Below, one piece after another: positions 31,484-40,529 of a stretch of 43,749 bases of DNA (its first letter is position 1; each line of letters opens with the position of its first letter). The notes under the pieces were generated by a model. That model saw only the letters and a list, made by a program, of their open reading frames with translations. It was not told where the DNA came from and made no database searches. The DNA comes from CAZEHO01 sp964511945. Its GTDB lineage: Bacteria > Actinomycetota > Acidimicrobiia > Spongiisociales > UBA11373. The stretch is taken from the NCBI GenBank assembly GCA_964511945.1, contig CAZEHO010000025.1:1-43749 (forward strand), given 5' to 3'. The translations under genes and the position numbers were made by a program.

Positions 31484-31739
31484 GGCCTGTCGGTCGGCCT
31501 GGCAGATTCTCAGGGATGCCAAGACAGCGCGAGCGACTACCGATCCGCAAGCTGGAGCGGCGACCTTGCACTACCGAGCCCCAACGACCCGCAACTTCCG
31601 GAGATCTTGGGAGCATGGAGCAAGCCAGCGCCTACCCGAACGCCGAATCGGTAGGCTCCGTATCCAGGTTTGACTTGTGACCAAGCTCAGCATTTTACTG
31701 CTCAGTCGAGATCGTGGGTATCACCAGGAGGGTTTGGGA

Positions 31740-33038
31740 GTGGAGACACAAATCAGGCGCTTTGAATCGGAGCGCTGGACGGCTGGGGTTATCGGCCTCG
31801 GATACGTGGGGTTGCCATTGGCGGTGCAGGCGGCGCAACGTGGGATAGCTGTCGTCGGCTACGACATCTCCGAGGAGGTGATCTCCGGACTGCAAGGCGG
31901 AGTGTCCCATGTCGACGATGTTGACAGTGACGAGTTGAAGAACGCCTTGGCAGCAGGCTTCAGCCCGACCAGCGACTCCTCCGACCTCGCCGAGGCAGAC
32001 GCCATATTCATCTGTGTGCCGAGTCCACTCACGATTCATCGTGCACCCGACCTGCGCTACATCGAGGCAGCCGCAGCTACCGTTGCTGAGGTCGCTCATC
32101 CGGGATTGATGATCTCGCTCGAAAGCACTTCGTATCCCGGCACCACCGAAGAGATCATCCTGCCCCCCCTTGCTGCGAACGGTCTAGTGCTTGACGAGGA
32201 TGTGTTCGTCGCCTTCTCGCCGGAGCGTGTCGATCCTGGCAATCCCCTTCCAGGGAGAGCCATTCCCAAGGTAGTAGGGGGAGTCTCACGAGACTCCGGA
32301 CATGTCGCCGCTGCCGCCTACGGCCGGCTCTTTGAGAAGGTTCACATGGTTACTTCGGCCAAGGCGGCCGAGATGACCAAGCTGCTGGAGAACACGTTCC
32401 GGGCCGTGAACATCGGGTTGATCAATGAGATGGCCGAACTTGCCCACAAGCTGCATATCGACATTTGGGAAGTAATCGCAGCTGCGGCCACGAAGCCGTT
32501 CGGCTTCCAGGCGTACTACCCGGGTCCAGGAGTGGGTGGTCACTGCATCCCGCTCGATCCGCACTTCCTCTCGTGGCGAGCTCGCGAAGCAGGCTTCCAT
32601 ACCCGGTTCATAGAGCTAGCTGAACAGGTCAACGGTCGGATGCCGTCCTACACAGCTGCTCGCCTCGCTGATCTGCTAAACGCAAGAGGACTGCCTGTCT
32701 CCGGCACGCCGATCCTCGCCGTTGGAGTCGCCTACAAGCCGAATATCTCGGACGACCGAGAATCGCCGGCGTACGAGGTCTTGGATGAGTTGACGGAGAG
32801 GGGTGCTGAGATCTACGTCTGGGACCCCCATGTCGATCCACGGCGCATAAAGGAGCGTGGCTTCAGGTGGATCGATGAGGATGATCTGCAAATCGACAGT
32901 TTCGAAGCGGCCGTGATTCTGACCGATCATGATGCATTCCCGTACGCAGCCCTGGCGGAGCAGAGCAAGATCGTCTTCGACGCGCGCGGCGCGTACCACA
33001 AACGCAACATCCAATCGGAAAGCGTCGTCACCCTCTGA
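31740..33038 (+). CDS. UDP-N-acetylglucosamine 6-dehydrogenase-type nucleotide-sugar dehydrogenase
   Basis: A 432-residue cytoplasmic enzyme of the UDP-Glc/GlcNAc dehydrogenase family, oxidising the C6 hydroxyl to a carboxylate with two NAD+. It shows the Rossmann motif G-L-G-Y-V-G-L-P-L-A, then A-F-S-P-E-R-V-D-P-G-N, the central-helix K-L-L-E-N-T-F-R-A-V-N-I, the catalytic Cys in G-P-G-V-G-G-H-C-I-P-L-D-P, and G-V-A-Y-K-P-N-I-S-D-D-R-E-S-P in the C-terminal domain. The ERVDPGN and GHCIPLDP patterns fit the WbpA/WecC subgroup better than UDP-glucose dehydrogenases. GTG start at 31740 with AGGAGG nine bases upstream. First gene of the surface-sugar cluster. Confidence 0.85.
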   Translation: METQIRRFESERWTAGVIGLGYVGLPLAVQAAQRGIAVVGYDISEEVISGLQGGVSHVDDVDSDELKNALAAGFSPTSDSSDLAEADAIFICVPSPLTIHRAPDLRYIEAAAATVAEVAHPGLMISLESTSYPGTTEEIILPPLAANGLVLDEDVFVAFSPERVDPGNPLPGRAIPKVVGGVSRDSGHVAAAAYGRLFEKVHMVTSAKAAEMTKLLENTFRAVNIGLINEMAELAHKLHIDIWEVIAAAATKPFGFQAYYPGPGVGGHCIPLDPHFLSWRAREAGFHTRFIELAEQVNGRMPSYTAARLADLLNARGLPVSGTPILAVGVAYKPNISDDRESPAYEVLDELTERGAEIYVWDPHVDPRRIKERGFRWIDEDDLQIDSFEAAVILTDHDAFPYAALAEQSKIVFDARGAYHKRNIQSESVVTL

Positions 33039-33094
33039 CGGGATCACCGAGAGCGACGTCGACCATCGAAAAGGTTGGGGTTAGGCTGCCCCGC

Positions 33095-34069
33095 ATGCAG
33101 AAAGTACTCATCACTGGCGGGGCGGGGTTCGTTGGCTCCCATCTTGCCGACCTACTGCTCGAACGTGGGGTCGCCGTGGTCGCGGTCGACGACTTATCGA
33201 CGGGCTCTCACGACAACGTCCAGCACCTCGTGGACCGACCAGATTTCGGATTTGTTGTTGCGTCGATCGAGGACTCTGACCTTGTTCAGGGCCTGGTCCG
33301 AGAAGCGGACTACGTGTATCACCTCGCCGCTGCAGTAGGTGTTCGCCGCATCGTGGATGACCCGGCCCAGTCGATTCAGACGAACATCCGCGGTACCGAA
33401 GTGATCCTCGAAGCAGCAAACAGATGGCGCACTCCTGTCTTACTAACGTCGACTTCAGAGGTCTACGGCAAGAGCACCGACTTCCCATATAGGGAGGATG
33501 GCGACATGGTGTTCGGGCCCACTGTTCATTCACGGTGGAGCTATGCCGCGTCAAAGGCGATCGACGAGTTCCTTGCTCGCGCCTATCACTCAATGACTGG
33601 CCTCCGAACCGTTGTCGTGAGGCTGTTCAATACGGTTGGACCTCGGCAGACGGGCCGGTACGGCATGGTGATCCCGACCTTTGTCGAGCAGGCGCTAGCA
33701 GGTCGCCCCATTACCGTCTATGGCGATGGCTCACAACGCCGGACCTTCACCTACGTTTCTGACGTGGTCGGGGCCATCGTTGCCCTTTCCAAGCACCCTG
33801 AAGCAATCGGCGAGATCTTCAACATCGGCGGTGACCGTGAGATCTCAATCCTCAAATTGGCAGAGATGATCCGGAAAAGGACTGAGTCGGAGTCGGATAT
33901 CGTGACGATTCCGTATTCGGAAGCCTACGGGACAGGTTTCGAGGAGACCCCGCGTCGGATCCCCGATACAACTCGAGTTCGGGAACTGATCGGCTTCGAG
34001 CCGACCGTGGGCCTTGAGGGGATCATCGACGCGGTTGCTGGACATATACGCCGATCGCAGAACTACTAG
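33095..34069 (+). CDS. NAD-dependent nucleotide-sugar epimerase/dehydratase
   Basis: A 324-residue extended short-chain dehydrogenase. The NAD motif is G-G-A-G-F-V-G-S at 8-15, the catalytic region is T-S-T-S-E-V-Y-G followed by S-Y-A-A-S-K, and R-L-F-N-T-V-G-P-R-Q and V-Y-G-D-G-S-Q-R-R-T-F are typical of the sugar-nucleotide branch. The pattern is closest to UDP-glucuronate decarboxylases and dTDP/GDP-sugar dehydratases; the precise reaction is open. It probably acts on the product of the preceding dehydrogenase. Its stop codon overlaps the next start by one base (TAGTG). Confidence 0.82.
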   Translation: MQKVLITGGAGFVGSHLADLLLERGVAVVAVDDLSTGSHDNVQHLVDRPDFGFVVASIEDSDLVQGLVREADYVYHLAAAVGVRRIVDDPAQSIQTNIRGTEVILEAANRWRTPVLLTSTSEVYGKSTDFPYREDGDMVFGPTVHSRWSYAASKAIDEFLARAYHSMTGLRTVVVRLFNTVGPRQTGRYGMVIPTFVEQALAGRPITVYGDGSQRRTFTYVSDVVGAIVALSKHPEAIGEIFNIGGDREISILKLAEMIRKRTESESDIVTIPYSEAYGTGFEETPRRIPDTTRVRELIGFEPTVGLEGIIDAVAGHIRRSQNY

Positions 34070-35082
34070 TGGCGGTAGTCCTTCTCGGTTTGGTCGGGAG
34101 TTTCTGCATTTCGCTTGGCATCACGTGGGGATTGATCAACAACTCCTGGATCCGGAATCGGATGGACAGGGCGCCCACGTCCGACCGATGGCACAGCGCT
34201 GCCATCCCTACGGTTGGCGGTGTCGCCATCTTCTTCGGTGCTGCTTTGGTGGTTGGAACGGCTAGTGAGTTTGATTCTGCGTCGACGCGCCTGGCTCTTG
34301 CAGCCGGGATTGCATTCGTGACGGGACTGGTCGACGACATCAAGGCGGTTCGACCTTGGGTGAAGATCCTTGCTCTTCTTGTGGCAGGGGCGGTGATTGG
34401 CGGTGGCCCAGTCCTCCCGCTGGTGTCCGCTTCGGGATGGTTACGTCTTGCGCTAGCTGTCTTGTTGGTGCTTCTCCTTGCGAACGCTTTCAACATCATT
34501 GACAACATGGACGGGGTCTGCGCTGGCGTTGCGGTTGTGGCGGCCATATGCCTCCTGGTGTGGAACCTCTCGGCCGAGTCAAGCCGGCTCGAGATCTCTT
34601 TGGTCGCGTTGATCGGCGCTGTTCTTGGCTTCCTCGTGTTCAATATCCACCCCGCTCGGATCTTCATGGGGGATGCTGGCTCGCTTTTCATCGGTACCTG
34701 CCTCGCTGGCCTCAGCCTGTATACGGGGGCACCTGGATGGGTTGAAACGCCATCAACCGCTTGGTTCGTTTCGCTTATGGTGCCTGGCCTGCTGTTCATC
34801 GTTCCACTCGCCGACGTGGTCCTGGTGTTCGTGGATCGAGTCCGGCATGGACGTCCCGTGATGACGGGGGGGAAGGACCATTCCTCTCATCGGTTGGTAG
34901 CTTCCGGACTCGGCGACCGGACTGCCGCAGCCCTGCTGTGGGCTACCGGTGTGATTGGGGCCGGGGCAGCGTCGGTGCTGTGGGTGAGCGGCACCCTGAT
35001 CGGTGCCGGCATCGTGACGGTCCTGTTGCTTGGCCTCCTGGGCGTGCTCTTGTGGCTTTGGCGGATTCCCGTCTACTCGTAA
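34069..35082 (+). CDS. Polyprenyl-phosphate sugar-1-phosphate transferase (WecA/TagO/MraY superfamily)
   Basis: A 337-residue membrane enzyme with about ten helices. Hallmarks: T-G-L-V-D-D-I-K-A (the Asp pair that binds Mg2+ or the substrate), N-A-F-N-I-I-D-N-M-D-G (catalytic loop), F-M-G-D-A-G-S-L-F-I-G, and a late G-G-K-D-H-S-S-H-R-L containing the His cluster of the nucleotide-binding loop. It should move a HexNAc-1-phosphate from UDP to undecaprenyl phosphate and so start a lipid-linked polymer. GTG start overlapping the stop of the preceding gene. This, the TagB-like protein and the LCP domain together suggest a phosphate-linked wall polymer. Confidence 0.88.
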   Translation: MAVVLLGLVGSFCISLGITWGLINNSWIRNRMDRAPTSDRWHSAAIPTVGGVAIFFGAALVVGTASEFDSASTRLALAAGIAFVTGLVDDIKAVRPWVKILALLVAGAVIGGGPVLPLVSASGWLRLALAVLLVLLLANAFNIIDNMDGVCAGVAVVAAICLLVWNLSAESSRLEISLVALIGAVLGFLVFNIHPARIFMGDAGSLFIGTCLAGLSLYTGAPGWVETPSTAWFVSLMVPGLLFIVPLADVVLVFVDRVRHGRPVMTGGKDHSSHRLVASGLGDRTAAALLWATGVIGAGAASVLWVSGTLIGAGIVTVLLLGLLGVLLWLWRIPVYS

Positions 35083-35175
35083 CTGCAGCTCCGTGTTGGT
35101 CTCCTCGCGAGTAGGCGGCTCAGGGCATCTCGCGGTCCGAGCCTGCCAGGGTGCCCAGAGCCATAAGTCCCGCGG

Positions 35176-35204
35176 TTTGTGGCAAACGTCCCACTGGGTA
35201 CGAT
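35176..35204 (+). promoter_or_regulatory. Promoter of the cytochrome oxidase operon
   Basis: TTTGTG (35176-35181) and TACGAT (35199-35204) are 17 bases apart. The expected start point near 35211 leaves a leader of about 30 bases containing AGGAG (35227-35231) before the GTG start of ctaC at 35242. Confidence 0.55.
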
Positions 35205-35241
35205 GGCGCCCGCCAATCCGGACCTCAGGAGTTCAACCGCG

Positions 35242-36369
35242 GTGAAATCCACCTCCGACGGGCGCAGCCGGGCTCGCCGCCGGCGCCTTCTCATCGGCCT
35301 CACGGTCGCATTCGCACTCATCCTCAGCGCCTGCGGAACCGAACTTCCGCAGAACTCGCTGAACCCCGCCGGGCCCGAAGCCCGCAAGATCGACGAACTG
35401 TGGAACATCGTCTTTTGGATCGCCACCGTCATATTCGTGCTGGTCGAAGCGGCACTGATCTATGTAATCGTCCGGTTCCGGCGCCGCAAGAGCGACCCGG
35501 ACCGCCCGGTCAAGCAGGTCCACGGCAACACCCGCCTCGAGATCATCTGGACGATCATCCCCGTGGTGGTTCTCGCCATCGTGGCGGTTCCTACGTTGCA
35601 AACGATCTTCGAACTGCGCAGTGAGCCCGATCCGGGCGAGAACGCCCTCGAAATCAATGTGATCGGTCACCAGTGGTGGTGGGAGTTCCAGTACCCCGAG
35701 TACGGGATCAGCACTGCCAATGAGATGCACATCCCCGCCGGGCGCACCGTGTACCTCAACATCACGTCCGTGGATATCATCCACAGCTTCTGGGTGCCGC
35801 AACTCAACGGGAAGCGCGACGCGGTTCCCGGGCAGTGGAACCACCTGACCATTGAGGCCGACGAGCCCGGCACCTATCTGGGCCAGTGCGCCGAATTCTG
35901 CGGCCTGGCTCATGCCGACATGCGGCACCGGGTGTTTGCCCACGACGCGGCCGAGTTCGAGGCCTGGGCGGCATCGGCCCAGCAACCTGCAGTAGCTCCC
36001 GCAGAGGGGTTGGCCGCCGGCGGATGGGAGACCTTCCAATTGGTGTGCACCGCCTGCCACGCCGTCGAAGGTTTGGTGGAGATCGATCGGGAGGTCGAGG
36101 TCGCCGGTGAGCCGCTCACCGTGGCCCTGGCCCCCGATCTGACCCATTACGGCAGCCGCACCACCTTTGGCGGCGCCAGCTTCGACAACACCACCGAACA
36201 CTTACGGCAGTGGCTGGCCAACCCGGCCGACCTGAAGCCGATGGATCCGGATCGCAACCTGATCGAAGAGGGCCGGATCCTGGGCATGCCCGATTTCGGT
36301 CTCGACGGCAGCCAGATCGACGGCCTGGTTGCCCTGTTGCAATCCTGGACGCTGGACATCAACCCATGA
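35242..36369 (+). CDS. ctaC: Cytochrome c oxidase subunit II with fused cytochrome c domain (caa3 type)
   Basis: A 375-residue exported subunit that takes electrons into the oxidase. A basic signal ends in a lipobox (L-I-L-S-A-C). Two membrane helices are followed by the CuA cupredoxin domain: G-H-Q-W-W-W-E-F, H-S-F-W-V-P-Q, and C-A-E-F-C-G-L-A-H-A-D-M with both Cys, the His and the Met ligands. The C-terminal heme domain has C-T-A-C-H and a probable axial Met in G-M-P-D-F-G. The GTG at 35242 was preferred to upstream in-frame starts (35179, 35203) because of its AGGAG and the position of the promoter. It heads a five-gene operon. Confidence 0.92.
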   Translation: MKSTSDGRSRARRRRLLIGLTVAFALILSACGTELPQNSLNPAGPEARKIDELWNIVFWIATVIFVLVEAALIYVIVRFRRRKSDPDRPVKQVHGNTRLEIIWTIIPVVVLAIVAVPTLQTIFELRSEPDPGENALEINVIGHQWWWEFQYPEYGISTANEMHIPAGRTVYLNITSVDIIHSFWVPQLNGKRDAVPGQWNHLTIEADEPGTYLGQCAEFCGLAHADMRHRVFAHDAAEFEAWAASAQQPAVAPAEGLAAGGWETFQLVCTACHAVEGLVEIDREVEVAGEPLTVALAPDLTHYGSRTTFGGASFDNTTEHLRQWLANPADLKPMDPDRNLIEEGRILGMPDFGLDGSQIDGLVALLQSWTLDINP

Positions 36370-36383
36370 GGACCCGCTGAGCC

Positions 36384-38258
36384 ATGGCGACACTCACCCC
36401 GGACGCTCCCGCCGCCACCGCTGCCCCCGGCAAGCGGGGATTGTGGTCGTGGATCACCACCACCGACCACAAGCGGATCGGCATACTGTACGGGTTCGCA
36501 TCGCTGTTCTTTTTCATCGCCGGTGGTGTCGAGGCCCTTCTGATCCGGCTCCAGCTTGCCGGCCCCAACGGTGAGGTGCTCTCGGCCGACGCCTACAACC
36601 AGATGTTCACCATGCACGGCACCACCATGGTGTTCCTGGTGGTGATGCCGGCCGCCAGCGCCTTCGCCAACTACTTCCTGCCGCTGCAACTCGGGGCCCG
36701 CGACGTGGCATTCCCCCGGCTCAACGCCTTCTCGTTCTGGCTGTTCTTCTTCGGCGGGGTGTTCCTATATTCGTCGTTCTTCCTCGGCGGTGCCCCCGAC
36801 GGTGCCTGGGTGGGGTATCCACCGCTGAGCAGCCAGCTCGACGAAGTGGTCCGGATGGACTTCTGGGCACTCGGGATCCAGATACTGGGCGTGGCATCTA
36901 TTGCGTCGTCGATCAACTTCATCGTGACCGCGTTCACCATGCGGGCGCCGGGGATGACTCTGATGCGGATGCCGGTGTTCAGCTGGATGATCGTTGTGAT
37001 CAGCTTCCTGCTGCTGTTCAGCCTGCCGATGGTGGCGGTTGGTCTGTTCCAGGTGTTCTTCGACCGCAACTTCGGCACACTGTTCTATCAGGCGGCCGCC
37101 GGCGGCGAACCGATCCTGTGGCAGCACCTGTTCTGGCTGTTCGGCCACCCAGAGGTGTATGTGCTGATCCTGCCTGCGATGGGCATCGTGTCCGAAGTGC
37201 TGCCAACGTTCAGCCGCAAGCCGCTGTTCGGCCGCAGCTTCGTGATCTTCTCCGGCATCGCCATCGGATTCATGGGCTTCGGGGTGTGGGCCCACCACAT
37301 GTTCACCGCCGGGTTGGGGCCGGTTGCCGAAGCCGCCTTTGCGCTGTCCACGATGTTTATCGCGGTGCCTACCGGGGTGAAGATCTTCAACTGGCTGGGG
37401 ACCATGTGGGGCGGCAACATCCGCTTCCCGGTCGCCATGCTGTTCTCGATCGGCTTCATCGCGATGTTCGTGATCGGCGGCCTCTCAGGTGTCACCCATT
37501 CGATCGTGCCGGCCGATACCCAGCAGCACGACAGCTACTACGTGGTGGCGCATTTCCACTACGTGCTGTTCGGCGGAGCCATCTTCGGGATCTTCAGCGG
37601 CATCTACTACTGGTGGCCCAAGTTCACCGGGAAGCTGCTGAATGAGCGGATCGGGAAGTGGCAGTTCTGGCTGATGCTGGCCGGTTTCAACCTGGCGTTT
37701 GCCCCGATGCACTTCCTGGGGCTCAACGGCATGCCGCGTCGCACCTACCGTTACCCCGAGGGCCTCGGCTTCGAGTTCTGGAATGCTCTGTCCACCATCG
37801 GGGCCTTCCTGATCGCGTTCTCCCTGCTGGTGTTCCTGTGGAACTGGCGGTACAGCGCCCGCAAGGGGGAGCGGGCCGGGCCCGATCCGTGGGATGGGCG
37901 CACCCTGGAGTGGACGATCCCGTCGCCGACACCGGCATACAACTTCGCCACCGTGCCCACCGTCGAGAACGAGGACGACTTCTGGCACCGCAAGTACGGC
38001 GAGGACGAGACCGGGGCGTCGGTGGCACTCGACGGTGACCCGGGGATCCAGGAGCGGCTGTCTGAGGAGGACGCCGCCAAGATTCACATGCCGTCTCCGT
38101 CGTACTACCCGCCGCTCACCGCCTTCGGGGTATTCGGGATGCTGATGGGCTTCGTCTACGTGCCATGGGGAGCGATCGGGGTCGCCGCCGGTGGCCTGGT
38201 GACGATCTGGGGCCTGTTCGGCTGGAGCCTGGAGCCGGTCACCAAGGAGAGCCACTGA
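36384..38258 (+). CDS. ctaD: Cytochrome c oxidase subunit I with C-terminal extension
   Basis: A 624-residue, twelve-helix catalytic subunit that reduces O2 at heme a3-CuB and pumps protons. Key ligands are intact: His in T-M-H-G-T-T-M (heme a), W-Q-H-L-F-W-L-F-G-H-P-E-V-Y (CuB His and the cross-linked His-Tyr), A-H-H-M-F (two CuB His) and V-A-H-F-H-Y (heme a3 and heme a His). The H-P-E-V-Y and Y-V-L-I-L-P-A-M-G pattern indicates an A-type oxidase. After the last canonical helix come about 130 further residues, including an Asp/Glu-rich stretch and one or two hydrophobic helices. This resembles a fused actinobacterial subunit IV. Confidence 0.95.
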   Translation: MATLTPDAPAATAAPGKRGLWSWITTTDHKRIGILYGFASLFFFIAGGVEALLIRLQLAGPNGEVLSADAYNQMFTMHGTTMVFLVVMPAASAFANYFLPLQLGARDVAFPRLNAFSFWLFFFGGVFLYSSFFLGGAPDGAWVGYPPLSSQLDEVVRMDFWALGIQILGVASIASSINFIVTAFTMRAPGMTLMRMPVFSWMIVVISFLLLFSLPMVAVGLFQVFFDRNFGTLFYQAAAGGEPILWQHLFWLFGHPEVYVLILPAMGIVSEVLPTFSRKPLFGRSFVIFSGIAIGFMGFGVWAHHMFTAGLGPVAEAAFALSTMFIAVPTGVKIFNWLGTMWGGNIRFPVAMLFSIGFIAMFVIGGLSGVTHSIVPADTQQHDSYYVVAHFHYVLFGGAIFGIFSGIYYWWPKFTGKLLNERIGKWQFWLMLAGFNLAFAPMHFLGLNGMPRRTYRYPEGLGFEFWNALSTIGAFLIAFSLLVFLWNWRYSARKGERAGPDPWDGRTLEWTIPSPTPAYNFATVPTVENEDDFWHRKYGEDETGASVALDGDPGIQERLSEEDAAKIHMPSPSYYPPLTAFGVFGMLMGFVYVPWGAIGVAAGGLVTIWGLFGWSLEPVTKESH

Positions 38259-38854
38259 TGAGCACCGAAGAGGCCACCGTGGCTCACGAAGAGCATCCGG
38301 ACGTCCACAACCAGCGCAAGGTGGCGATGTGGGTGTTCCTCGGCAGCGAGGTGCTGCTGTTCGGGTCGCTGATCAGTACCTTCCTGCTGTATCGGCGGCG
38401 GACTCTCGACGGACCGACCGCCGAGGAGATCTTCGACATCCCCTTCACGTCGATCTCGTCGTTCGTGCTGCTGATGTCGTCGCTGACCATGGTGCTGGCC
38501 CACTACTCGGCAACACGGCGGGACTGGCGCCAGATGCGGGTGTGGTTGTTCGCCACCGCCGGGCTCGGCCTGGTGTTCCTCTCGGGCCAGGTGTTCGAGT
38601 TCACCGAGTTCGTTCACGAAGGACTGACTCTGAGCACCAGCCCCTTCGGGTCGAGCTTCTACATGCTGACCGGGTTCCACGGGGCCCACGTCGCCATCGG
38701 GGTGCTGATGCTGATGGCCACCGCATTCATGTCGATGGGTGGCAAGATGCGCCCCGACGGCGGGATGAACGTCGAACTCGTTGGGCTCTATTGGCACTTC
38801 GTGGACATCGTGTGGATTGCCATCTTCACCATCGTGTATCTGCTGCAGGTGTGA
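38258..38854 (+). CDS. ctaE: Cytochrome c oxidase subunit III
   Basis: A 198-residue subunit with five helices, the short bacterial form. Recognisable segments are K-V-A-M-W-V-F-L-G-S-E-V-L-L-F, S-L-T-M-V-L-A-H-Y-S, F-Y-M-L-T-G-F-H-G-A-H-V and L-Y-W-H-F-V-D-I-V-W. The ATG at 38258 overlaps the ctaD stop (TGATG) and follows AAGGAG. It stabilises subunit I and helps proton uptake. Confidence 0.93.
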   Translation: MSTEEATVAHEEHPDVHNQRKVAMWVFLGSEVLLFGSLISTFLLYRRRTLDGPTAEEIFDIPFTSISSFVLLMSSLTMVLAHYSATRRDWRQMRVWLFATAGLGLVFLSGQVFEFTEFVHEGLTLSTSPFGSSFYMLTGFHGAHVAIGVLMLMATAFMSMGGKMRPDGGMNVELVGLYWHFVDIVWIAIFTIVYLLQV

Positions 38855-38855
38855 C

Positions 38856-39152
38856 ATGACCGACGCCGCCCACCGACCACATCCGAAGCCGAGGGATTAT
38901 TGGATCATCGCTGCGATCCTGGCGGTGATTACCGCCGCCGAGGTGGCGGTGACGTACATCGATGCGCTTGACGCGGCGGTTGCTCCACTGCTGATCGTGA
39001 TGTCGCTCGCCAAGTTCGTGCTGGTGGTGGGGTGGTTCATGCACCTGCGCTTCGACGCCCCAATCTATCGGCGGCTGTTCCTGATCGGTCTGATCAGTGC
39101 TCCCATCTTGCTGGGTGCGGTGCTGTTCACCTTCGGCGTGCTGATCGGCTGA
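38856..39152 (+). CDS. Cytochrome oxidase subunit IV (caa3/CyoD-like)
   Basis: A 98-residue protein with three helices. The spacing, the run K-F-V-L-V-V-G-W-F-M-H-L-R-F-D and the position after subunit III match the small caa3/CyoD subunit that aids assembly. It starts one base after the ctaE stop codon and its own stop overlaps the start of ctaG. Confidence 0.88.
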   Translation: MTDAAHRPHPKPRDYWIIAAILAVITAAEVAVTYIDALDAAVAPLLIVMSLAKFVLVVGWFMHLRFDAPIYRRLFLIGLISAPILLGAVLFTFGVLIG

Positions 39153-39979
39153 TGGAGTCCATCTCCCTCTCTGACATTCCCTTCCATCTGCATCCGGACA
39201 TCATCGCGGTGACCATCGGGTTGCCTCTGGCCTACTGGTACTCGATTCGCCGTCTGGCACCGTTGTTCGCTCCACAAAGGGAGCCGGCGGTGACCCGCCG
39301 CCAGATAGCCTGGTTCGCCTTCGGGATGGTGATGTTCTTCGCCGTGGAGGGATGGCCGGTTCACGACATTGCTGAGCAGAGCCTGTTCTCCTTTCACATG
39401 GTCGAGCACCTAATGCTGACGCTGGTGGTGCCGCCGGCGCTGCTGAAGGGCATCCCGGTGTGGCTGATGCAGCTGATCGTCAAGCCGGTGCTGCCGGTTG
39501 TGCGTTTCGTGACCAAGCCGCTGGTTGCGCTGGTCTCGTTCAACGCAGTGCTCGGGTTCCTGCATGCGCCGTCGTCGATTGAGTTGATGCTTCGGAACGA
39601 CTGGGCCCACTTCGGCTTGCACGCGGCTCTGATCTTCACGGCGTTCCTGATGTGGTGGCCGGTGATCGGCCCGGTGCCGGATCTGCCCAAGTTGTCTCCA
39701 CCGATGGCGATGGGCTACCTGTTCCTGCAGTCACTGGTGCCGACCGTCCCGGCGTCGTTCCTGACGTTCGCCAAGGCACCCGTGTATCAGATCTACGAAA
39801 CGCTACCCCGGCTGTGGGGGTTCGATGTGATGACCGATCAGTTGGTCGCCGGCCTGCTGATGAAGATCGGTGGCGGATTGCTGCTGTGGGGCGTGATCAC
39901 CTGGATCTTTTTCTCCTGGTCATTGGGGGAGCAGAAGACGGTGGAGATGCGGAGGCGGGAGCGAGTGGTGGGGGCCTGA
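39152..39979 (+). CDS. ctaG: CtaG-like cytochrome c oxidase assembly protein (caa3-associated type)
   Basis: A 275-residue membrane protein with about seven helices. Characteristic features are V-E-G-W-P-V-H-D-I-A-E near residue 65, F-S-F-H-M-V-E-H-L-M-L near 80, A-H-F-G-L-H-A-A and M-W-W-P-V-I-G-P. The conserved His residues are thought to handle copper for the CuB/CuA sites. The ATG at 39152 overlaps the previous stop (TGATG), making it the last gene of the oxidase operon. Confidence 0.88.
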   Translation: MESISLSDIPFHLHPDIIAVTIGLPLAYWYSIRRLAPLFAPQREPAVTRRQIAWFAFGMVMFFAVEGWPVHDIAEQSLFSFHMVEHLMLTLVVPPALLKGIPVWLMQLIVKPVLPVVRFVTKPLVALVSFNAVLGFLHAPSSIELMLRNDWAHFGLHAALIFTAFLMWWPVIGPVPDLPKLSPPMAMGYLFLQSLVPTVPASFLTFAKAPVYQIYETLPRLWGFDVMTDQLVAGLLMKIGGGLLLWGVITWIFFSWSLGEQKTVEMRRRERVVGA

Positions 39980-40006
39980 CATACCCGGTTCTTCTTTTTC
40001 TTGGGG

Positions 40007-40024
40007 GGCCTTCCTCGAAAGGCC
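40007..40024 (+). terminator. Possible terminator of the oxidase operon
   Basis: A GGCCTT-cctcga-AAGGCC hairpin lies 28 bases after the ctaG stop. A T-rich tract precedes it and none follows, so the assignment is weak. The next 200 bases to the transposase remnant hold no recognisable gene. Confidence 0.3.
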
Positions 40025-40231
40025 ACCAGCAATGCGGATGCCGTTTGGCCTTTCCGCGGCCGCCCCGTGGAGTTGTTTCAAGAGGTTGACGGGATCCGAT
40101 TATCAAGGCCGGCTGAACACTGCGCGAATCGCGCCCGTCGGGTCCCCGCCATCCGGTGGTTCCTGTGGCGGCAACCAGTGGTCTCCTTACGCAGGTTTGT
40201 GCCTCCCGCGTTCCTCCGGACACCTACCGCG

Positions 40232-40529
40232 TGAAGCCCTCCAATACACCTCATGGGCCTTCGGCAACGACTCTGGGCCGCCGGGTTCTTGGCATCAATG
40301 GGCAGCGTCGGGGATGCCCTCGGTAACGCCATGGCCGAATCGTTCTTCGCCACCCTGCAACTCGAACTCCCCGACCGCAAACGCTGGGCTTCCCGACGCC
40401 AGTTGGCCCAAGAGCTCCCTGCGCTTTGTCGAAGCCTGGCACACCCCCCGAAGGAGGCACTCAGCACTCAACTGTCTCAGCCCAACCAACTACGAAACCC
40501 GTCACACGCAAATCAGGGACGCAGCTTGA
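40232..40529 (+). pseudogene. IS3-family transposase remnant (C-terminal part of OrfB, frameshifted)
   Basis: Pieces of the integrase-core C-terminus appear in order but in alternating frames: L-Q-Y-T-S-W-A-F-G, then S-M-G-S-V-G-D-A-L-G-N-A-M-A-E-S-F-F-A-T-L-Q in a second frame, then F-V-E-A-W-H-T-P-R-R-R-H-S-A-L and S-P-T-N-Y-E back in the first. At least two frameshifts and the loss of the amino two thirds make it non-functional. No inverted ends or target duplication could be seen. Confidence 0.85.
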
